From Dendrophyllia cribrosa (taxonomy: Eukaryota; Cnidaria; Anthozoa; Scleractinia; Dendrophylliidae), in assembly GCA_024195265.1 (NCBI GenBank), contig JAJLRJ010000006.1:9620639-9684638 (forward strand): a DNA stretch of 64,000 nucleotides, read 5' to 3'. Below the pieces are notes generated by a model. The model did no database searches and was not told the DNA's origin. It worked only from the letters and a program-made list of their open reading frames with translations. Below, one piece after another: positions 57,054 through 64,000 of this stretch. Every line of letters starts with the position of its first letter. Position 1 is the first letter of the stretch. The position numbers and the translations under genes are program-made.

Positions 57054-58945
57054 AGTGCCTATGAAATGAATTTTTTTTCTTCGTTTTTCATTAGTTTATT
57101 ATGTTCAAAGAACGAAAACAATAATCATTTCCCGAGGAAAAGAAAGAAAATCTGTTTTTTAGCCCCTCGAAGATGCGTCACTTCGGTTGAAAAGTGGTTC
57201 CAATTTTTGGAGAGCCTGGGGGCGAGTGGGCGTGCGGGATGACGTAAATTACGTAAATAGTATGACACATTGGTTTGTTTACGCTATAATTCCCTTGGAA
57301 TCCTTTAGCGTGGTGGTCATTTTGCCAACGTTTTTGGCTGTACAAATGTCAGACAGCGCCTAATTTTTTTCTTTACAGTCCTCTGAAGGTGAAGAGGATC
57401 AGTTTCGGATCACTCTTGATCAACTGAAATGATCGTGTCCACTGTAGTTTTGCCGTAGCGAGACGAACCGACTGTGCCGCTGAGCGAAGGAAGTGAACAT
57501 GAAGAAGACGGACTTTGATCATTTAGATTATTGAACGTGAAAGGTATACATTTCAGTAGCACAGCGTCTCAGTGGTTCACCAGTTGAGTTGTAAGCTTAT
57601 TGAACGCAGAGGCGTTTTTGTTATTTCTTTTTAGTGGCTCGTTGACTAGCGTTTATCGAACGCGAACGATATATTTGTAGTACAAACAATCATGATATTA
57701 GCGCATTAGCGACTCGGCCGGTCTTCTCTGAAGTTCATTGATCGCGCGTGGAGGTTATGAACTTATTTTATCGGCTTGGCAATTCGCTCGTCTACTTAAT
57801 GTTCTTTTTTCAATGCGAAGGATATGTCTTGGCGGCTTGCTAGTTGAAAGTTTCTAAATTATACTGATATGTTATGCATATCCGAGGTGGTGTTTTTCAG
57901 GCGGCTTGCTGAATTGAATGTGAATGGTGTATTTTTAGCGGCAAGGTGCTTGATAGCGTATTTATTTATTTATTTATTCAAAATGTTTGAACTCAAGTAT
58001 ATACGTAATAATTATGCTTCTTAGTTCAGTGTCTTGCCAGCGATTGATCGTTTCTGGAAATTTTAACCACTTGACGGCTTGCAAGTGAGCTCAATGTGTC
58101 GTGTTTACATTTATGTCTGATTTATATTTCATTGTATAAAAATTGATCTGATCGAACACGCAATGATTCAGCGATGTATTTTGTTTCGAATAGTCTTACC
58201 CATTTGTACGTGTAGATTTTTGATAGATGTTCCGTAGAATAGACGCCTTCCAGTGAACACTTGCGTCGCTGCACTTTGAATTTTATAATTCGGAATACCG
58301 TATAAACATTTATATTACTCGCCAGTCAGTGCCGATCGAGTCAGTATATTTTTGTAGGCCTCGCTGACTTCGACGGCTCTCCAGTCGAGCCGAGGCTTGA
58401 AGGAACTTCCAAACAGGATATGGATTGGAAAAATTATGCTTGATTAAACGGCCTCACCGGCCGGAATGTCATTTTCTTTTGCAAAATAATACTAATCTTA
58501 ACAATAAGCGCTTTCATTGAAAACAACATCGCTTTACGTACCCTTTCCGATGTCGACGAACAAATTTCGTGTATTTCGCCGGCCTATTTTCCTCTGGAGC
58601 AAAATAAAGCTTTGTTACACCCTCTGTTATCGAAGAATTCTAATATCTCGTATGTTTGAGGCCGCTCGCCACATAATATTGGCCCACCTCTAGCGAAGTC
58701 TCTTGTCAGCTCTCTTGTTCTCTATATTCCCGCAGCAGTTTGTACAACTATTTACGTCACAGTGTAATATGACACTGGTTTTGGCCGCGCACAAATTGGA
58801 GCCACTTTTTAGCGCCAACAACCTAACTTTGAGACCATAAAAAAAGCATTTCGCATCGTCCCTAACACTTTAAACCTTTTATTCCAAGGTCTAAAAAGGT
58901 GAAACTTTCGATACATCAAAAAATAAATTTCATTTCATAGGCACT
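57054..58945. mobile_element. 1.9-kb TTAA-flanked non-autonomous element
   Basis: The inverted ends AGTGCCTATGAAATGAA match over at least 17 bp and are bounded by TTAA (57050-57053 and 58946-58949). The left TTAA is shared with the neighbouring palindrome. The interior is AT-rich with a (TTTA)n run near 57960 and no transposase. The ends match 3610-4256. Confidence 0.85.
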
Positions 58946-58982
58946 TTAAGCAATTGCGAAAAGAAACCTGAAAAAAATTCAG

Positions 58983-59033
58983 GACTTCAACGGGGTTCGA
59001 ACCCGTGACCTCGCGATACCGGTGCGATGCTCT

Positions 59034-59054
<21 letters not shown>
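58983..59054 (-). repeat. tRNA-like head of a SINE unit
   Basis: GGCTTC/GAAGTC acceptor pairing, box A TAGCTCAGTTGGTAGAGC, a loop CCGGTAT (anticodon position GGT), and box B GGGTTCGAACCCC. Position 33 is C instead of U, one anticodon-stem pair is mismatched, and a SINE tail follows, so it is unlikely to be a functional tRNA. Confidence 0.75.
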
Positions 59055-59068
<14 letters not shown>

Positions 59069-59132
59069 GGGTCAATTGTAGGTTCATAAATAATCGTATT
59101 GCAACAGATTGAAGATGTACCTCAACCAGCAT

Positions 59133-59513
59133 GGTCAGACACTAGAGGTCATGTAGCAGGAACATGTCGCAGCGACATGTAGCAGCGACAAAAATTTGTG
59201 TAGTACACACTGAAGGACATGTAGCAGGGAGTGTAGCGGGGACATGTTGAACATGTTGTTGAACTTCATGGGACACGTCGCGGGGACAAAATGTCCCCAA
59301 AACTGGTGATGCACAATTATAATAGTATCCGTTCACACGAGGGGACGTGTCCCTGCAACATGTCCCGCGACATTTTCATGTGGCGTGCAAGCGCTATGAT
59401 TTGTCCCTGCTACAGTCCCTGCTACATGTTCCTCAGTGTGTACTAAACAAACTTCTGTCGCTGCTACATGTCGCTGCGACATGTCCCTACTACATGACCC
59501 CTCGTGTTTGACC
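59133..59513. mobile_element. Hairpin MITE rich in GACATGTAGCAG motifs
   Basis: GGTCAGACAC...GTGTTTGACC ends, then GGTCATGTAGCAGG and CGCAGCGACATGTAGCAGCG, mirrored on the right. Small internal palindromes (CATGTCGCTGCGACATG) give further self-pairing. Confidence 0.75.
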
Positions 59514-60668
59514 ACCTTTAAGATCAGTAGAGGTAAAGTGGCACTGGTTGCACCAACCTCGTTCCCAGGGTTTTCCCTTTTTTAAATTTGGAGTAACGAG
59601 GTTGTGGTTGCACGAGTTCTCCAGTACACTCGTGGCGATCATTCTTGCATCCCACGAGACACCCAAGAGTCGTTACGAGGAAACGAGTTCCAGTGCAAGC
59701 AACTCGGATTCGCAATGAAGTGATTCAGAAGTGGAATCGGATGCGGGCTTTATTGAACACTGCTTCGAGGTCATGTTTGTTCCAGACATGGATGTCCACC
59801 AAGTAAACATGTAGTATTGCGCATGCTGTGTATCCTCGTCTGGAACAAACATTACCTCGTAGCAATAACAGGTGGGTGTATATTAAGAAAATGCTGGGTA
59901 TATGTATATAAAAGGTGTGTGAAGGGGGAGGGGGGGGGGGGGGGGGGGGGGGGTCATAGAAAATTTCTGACTGATCAGAGGAGGGGGGGGGGGGACAATA
60001 ACTAAATTCAGTCCTTTAGAAGGGGGGTCTTACCTAATATTTTCCTACTTGAAGCCCATTTTCCAACCTCCCCCCCCCCCTCCTGATAATTATTGCACAG
60101 TCCCTTAAGTTGCCATTGAATTTTAAAAAGGCCGGATTCTTCTGTTGCGACATATCCTGATGGAAAGACACCACGGCCACGAATGTTGGCAAATAAGGCG
60201 TCAACATCATAAAAATTTGCTGCGATACTATCTTCTGTGGCACTGGAAAAGACACCAGCCGGCCTGCTTTAAAAATAGTGTAAGCCTGAAATGGAAAATG
60301 AATGCATACGGTCTGTTGCTCCGGTTCACTTAAAAAAGTGCAGGACCCAAACGACGTTTATCAACTCAGTTTTTATATTTTTATATTGGGGGCATGCAAT
60401 CAAGAAATTAAAAATAATCAACGAAGCATGTATGACTTTTAAAATCCGAAAGATAACGTTGTTTTGACAATGCCCCCACCCCCGGGCGAACCTGTTTTAG
60501 CAATTGCCCCACCCTTGGGAGGGAAAAGTTATAAAATGCCCTGGGGTGGGGGGGGGGGGGGGGGGGGGGGGGGGAGGGGGTGAGCGAGCTTGGAATTGAC
60601 GGAGCCATAACCAGTCTTGCGTTTATGAATGGTGACAATTATGGTGTAAATATTATTTAAATTTTAAG
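59514..60668. other. G-tracts and dispersed repeat, no gene seen
   Basis: G runs at 59930-59953 (24) and 60548-60574 (27). A repeat at about 60055-60107 matches 43017-43060 inverted. The first exon of the XDH gene should be at or left of this stretch but I did not find it. Confidence 0.5.
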
Positions 60669-60726
60669 GTCACGGAGAAACAACCAAAACCTGAAATGAC
60701 CCTTCTCGAGTACCTTCGAAATCATT
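60669..60726 (+). CDS. XDH-family exon, N-terminal 2Fe-2S domain (first seen)
   Basis: The acceptor is TTTTAAG and the donor CATT|GTATCC. It encodes VTEKQPKPEMTLLEYLRNH, matching the (K)VxEKxxxPExTLLxYLR segment that opens the first iron-sulphur domain of xanthine dehydrogenases. It ends in phase 1, and the T left over makes Leu with TG of the next exon, restoring the family's [13 protein letters not shown]. Confidence 0.82.
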
Positions 60727-61157
60727 GTATCCTTTGAAGTAATAGTGCTAAGGCTTTAACTTACATGTTGGAAATACAGAAAGTTTTCATGACACGAGAT
60801 CTAAGATTAATGTCTCGTGTAATTACATGTAATTCAAGGCTTCACAGAGCACCAATTCCCTTATCGCTTCCGAGTTGTCGCTTCCGAGTTGTCACTTCCG
60901 TTCCTGGAGGGACATATTCTATTACAATGTGAGAGGGGAGGCAATAAATTTATTAAGCCCTCTCCTTTTAAGCTCCCCACCCCCTTCCACCCCACCCTTT
61001 ACAACCAAAACAATAAACGACAAGAAATGTTATCGGTACTTGTACTAAAAAATCATCCTTTACCTGAACTTCTGGAACTTGCGAACCCAAATAATGATCG
61101 CGACTATAAGTTATAAAGCCAGTAAATAAAGAATATTAGACCTTAACAAAGATGCAG

Positions 61158-61254
61158 TGGGTTTAACAGGAACCAAGCTTGGATGCAGTGAAGGTGGATG
61201 TGGAGCCTGCACTGTTATGATCTCCAAGTATGATCACAAAAACAAAAAGATTAA
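61158..61254 (+). CDS. XDH-family exon, 2Fe-2S cysteine motif
   Basis: The acceptor is AAAGATGCAG; the probable donor is TTAA|GTATCC. It encodes [20 protein letters not shown] and SKYD, with the C-x4-C-x2-C iron-sulphur ligands of xanthine dehydrogenase/oxidase. The frame reads on past the donor for about 16 codons into repeat sequence before a stop, which supports the donor chosen. The next exon (SxNACLxP) is not in the window, so the gene probably continues to the right. Confidence 0.88.
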
Positions 61255-62540
61255 GTATCCTACCAAAGAGTTTGTTTTACTCTTTCACAATGCAATTAAG
61301 CAGGGCCGTAGCTAACATGAGGCGAACCGAGGCACTTGCCTCGGTAAAACTATAATTTTTAAATACCAGTATAAGCATTGGATCTCTCTTGTAAGACTCA
61401 GGCTATGCATAAAAAAAGAAGGAAGTGTATTTTTTTCCTGATATTTCCTCGGTAAGAGTTTTCGTCTAACTTACGGTCCTGAAATACATAGAAAAAATAT
61501 TCAGCAAAACGTTGTGGAAGAAGGCTGAATATTTTTTCGAGTCAGTTTCTATTTTTTCGAGCTTTTAGCCTAGAAAACGTAAACAATGACGAGTAAAAAT
61601 TCCCAGCCATGTTACACAACATGAATAAATTATTTATTATACGACGTTCATTACGTAATGATATATTTGCATTCGTTTTGATGCGTATTTAATTTGCACT
61701 TTAGATTACTTAGTGGCATTTAACAAATAGATACCATTTTACCATGTGTCTAACTACCCTTGAGAGCCGGCGCGACATTTTAACCGAGCCAAAATTTCGG
61801 CCCTTATCGCTACGTTTACACTGTACCTATACAAAAGTTGCACGTATCTGAAGTGCACTGTAGTGAACGACCTCGTTCCTGTAGCGCTTTTTACTCATGC
61901 GCGTAGCGGCATGAGTTATAAAATGGCCTCCGTTGCAAGCAAATTTATGCACGCATATTTTAAATTGTGCCCTTCCGGTTCATAGCTTTGCCATTTACAC
62001 TTCCTATTTAGTGACTTCCGGCTACTCTCACTTCCGGTAAAACAGCGTTACTGAAGTGTCACGATAGCGTCTCCTACAACCCTACTTTCATAATTAATGT
62101 TCATGTTAGGTATATATAAGACTCAGAAGAATCACTGGCTTCATTGTGGTACAGCCTTCATTTACAAAACATTCAATAGTAAACAACGTGGTTTGCAGGA
62201 ACGATGACTGAATGAAAGGAGTAATTGTACTCCATGTCGGACATCTTCTTGTCATGTTTAAAATATATCATAAAACTTTCTTACGCATGCGCATGAGTAT
62301 AGGCTGCTTGAAGCCTCTTGTTTCTTCCAAAAATGGGGGAAAAGCGCTGGGAACGAGGTTGCTGTAGTGAGCACATAAAATGTGCCGAATATTTGCACGG
62401 TTACGTGTAATCCACCAGGATGTTGGCCTTGCGCCAGAATATATTATTAATTTGGTCAGTGTTAGGGATAGGTCCACTTACCAGCTTAGATCGAACAGCG
62501 GATTGCTACTAAATACACCTAGCGTCATACTAAGACTTTA
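61255..62540. other. Probable XDH intron, repeats
   Basis: No exon seen. 61900-61960 resembles sequence near 28080-28200 (ATGCGCGT, TTTATGCACGCATATT), and about 62284-62330 is the inverted partner of 26508-26551. Confidence 0.4.
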
Positions 62541-62673
62541 GGGGACCGGGCATTTTCATTTGCAGACCCTACGTTATGGAACAAACTATCGCTGGACATT
62601 CGAAAAGAGGACAATTAGTAAATTTAAAGCTAAGTTAAAGACTCACTTGTTTAAGGTTGCTTTTAAAGTTTGA
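62541..62673 (+). pseudogene. LINE ORF2 C-terminal fragment
   Basis: It encodes GDRAFSFADPTLWNKLSLDI and, after a frame change, SKFKAKLKTHLFKVAF, the usual C-terminal block of several non-LTR lineages. A T-rich tail follows. Confidence 0.7.
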
Positions 62674-63307
62674 TGCGTTGCATATATATTTATCTGTAAT
62701 TCAGTATTTTATAGCATTTTTTACAATTAGTAGATTTTATAGTTTTTAATAGTTTTTAGTTTTCAATTAGTTTTAATAGTTGGAAATTTAGTGTCAGATT
62801 ATTAACTTTTGAGTTTTAACTGAGTAGTGAAGTTGGGCTTTAAGGGTTGTTAGTGCTCCTAAGGTACAAGAATTAATTCAATTGTTATGATTTCTTTTAC
62901 AGTCGCTTTTCCGGTGACACAAGGTGATCCGCTGCGCACGTTACTACGTCATTTGAAACTTTTAATCAGTCTTTCGCAATCACTCGTGCCAGCGCATGCA
63001 AGGTCAATTTTAACTTCAACTTCAACTTTACTACTTCCATTGATCTGTTGCTCGAAAAGAAAGAATAGGAAATCGTTATCGAATGGAACTCTCGGCAAAT
63101 CCGGCAATAATGTAAGTTCCTTTTACTTGATATGTTTCGTTTCGTCATTTTCCTTTTTAACCCGTAAATGCGCGCAAGCGTAATGAACGGGTTATTGGTA
63201 ACGACGGCCAATTCACTCACTCACTCAATCCATCACTCAGATGTAAACTTTTTCAGCATATATACGTTTAAATAATAAAATTTAACATTAGCAATTAGCC
63301 AAATGCT

Positions 63308-63380
63308 AGGTAGCGTAGTGGATAAGTAGTCGGACAATAGAGCCGTAGGCAACGGAAGGACGCGAGTTCGATCCTCGCCC
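63308..63380 (+). repeat. tRNA-like SINE head
   Basis: Box-A-like TAGCGTAGTGGATAAGTAG and box-B-like GAGTTCGATCCTC at tRNA spacing, followed by a T run. Stems are imperfect. Confidence 0.55.
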
Positions 63381-63827
63381 AGGACGGATTTTTTTTCGAA
63401 CTGAAAATTACTGGGTTTTTTTGGTTTGTTTGCATTCGTCAAAAATTACCAAAAAACCCCGCAATAATGCGTTACCGTTAGCATTTCGTATTCACGGGTC
63501 AAAACGGACCCGTATAGGGTATTCAGGCTTGAAAGAGCCTTTGATTCTTATGTTGTAAATAATTCCAATTCATCCATGAGCTAGAAGTTGCTATTTCAAC
63601 TGATATGACGTCACTAACACTTCGCCGCCGGCTACAAACCACTTGAAAAGCGCACTTTACCACGACCGAATTTATAAGTCGGGCTTGGCTTGTACCCAAG
63701 CAACCCGACTAATAAACATTATTATCATTTATTATGTTCAATTTATATTCTGGTAAACTGTCGCTTGAACTGAGTCGCGCAGATCCAAAAGTCCAAGGAT
63801 AGGCGGTCCGAATAGCAGGGTACCTGT

Positions 63828-63847
63828 GGGGGGGGGGGGGGGGGGGG
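63828..63847. repeat. Poly-G tract
   Basis: A run of 20 G. Comparable C or G runs of 15 or more lie at 16264-16283, 26697-26724, 26935-26949, 45753-45769, 46336-46359, 49693-49720, 59930-59953 and 60548-60574. Confidence 0.9.
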
Positions 63848-64000
63848 TTCCAGTCCGAACAGCAGGGGACCCTGAAAGACCTGAAAGACTCCTATAATAA
63901 TTATAACGGTGGTGCTCGTCGGAATGTTCGAAAAACACCCTAAAAGGTACCAGAAACTCGTTTGATGGGCGTGGCTCAATTGGATTTTTACCCATAAGAG

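Larger units (their letters stand above)
48067..59100 (-). repeat. Tandem tRNA-SINE units, interrupted by three insertions
   Basis: Unit pieces in order are: tail 48090-48200, tRNA part 48222-48288 continued at 55098-55110, spacer and next tail 55110-55252, and next unit 58946-59100. Shared blocks include GATCCTCGCAGTTA, CGCAATTTAA, GCAATTGCGAAAAGAA, CCTGAAAAAAATTCAGG, and GACGTTGGGAGCGGGTCAAT. The interruptions are the LINE (48289-55076) and two TTAA elements (55253-57049 and 57054-58945). Confidence 0.8.

Overview
The window reads as nuclear DNA of an animal, most likely an anthozoan cnidarian such as a stony coral. It is AT-rich, has GT-AG introns, and is crowded with Penelope-like elements, a BEL/Pao retrotransposon, an L1/Tx1-type LINE, tRNA-derived SINEs and many hairpin MITEs. 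Nothing is bacterial or plasmid-like. The taxon call is inference from repeat content and gene style, not from a marker gene.

Host genes are sparse and broken by long introns. On the + strand, 1295-18207 holds a seven-exon gene with a SPRY domain and a charged C-terminal helical region. The exon phases fit throughout and give 358 residues. Two + strand exons (60669-60726 and 61158-61254) encode the N-terminal 2Fe-2S region of a xanthine dehydrogenase (XDH) family protein. Two - strand exons (28846-28973 and 28357-28456) encode a C-terminal part of the same family, so there are at least two XDH-related loci in opposite orientation.

From 1 to 18.2 kb the SPRY gene's introns hold TTAA-flanked elements, a LINE tail, a hairpin MITE, a 397-bp tandem array and, in the last intron, a TTAA element carrying a nested MULE-like element with 9-bp target duplications. 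From 18.2 to 30 kb there are hairpin repeats, a SINE, an inverted pair of Penelope-like copies with hammerhead-like ends, a second decayed Penelope-like element and the - strand XDH exons. From 30.1 to 36.8 kb a BEL/Pao element with almost identical LTRs sits inside a Tigger/pogo-like non-autonomous element. From 36.8 to 48 kb there are mostly repeats: a TTCGAT-rich inverted-repeat element split by a miniature Penelope-like insertion, SINEs, TTAA elements and minisatellites.

From 48.0 to 59.1 kb an array of tRNA-derived SINE units is split by three insertions. A full-length 6.8-kb LINE with both ORFs open inserted in the tRNA box A region with a 21-bp duplication. Two TTAA elements stand side by side at one TTAA site, one of them a nearly perfect 1.8-kb palindrome. 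A TTAA element elsewhere (42165-42548) used the same position of another SINE copy. The last 5 kb hold a hairpin MITE, the XDH exons, a LINE tail and a SINE.
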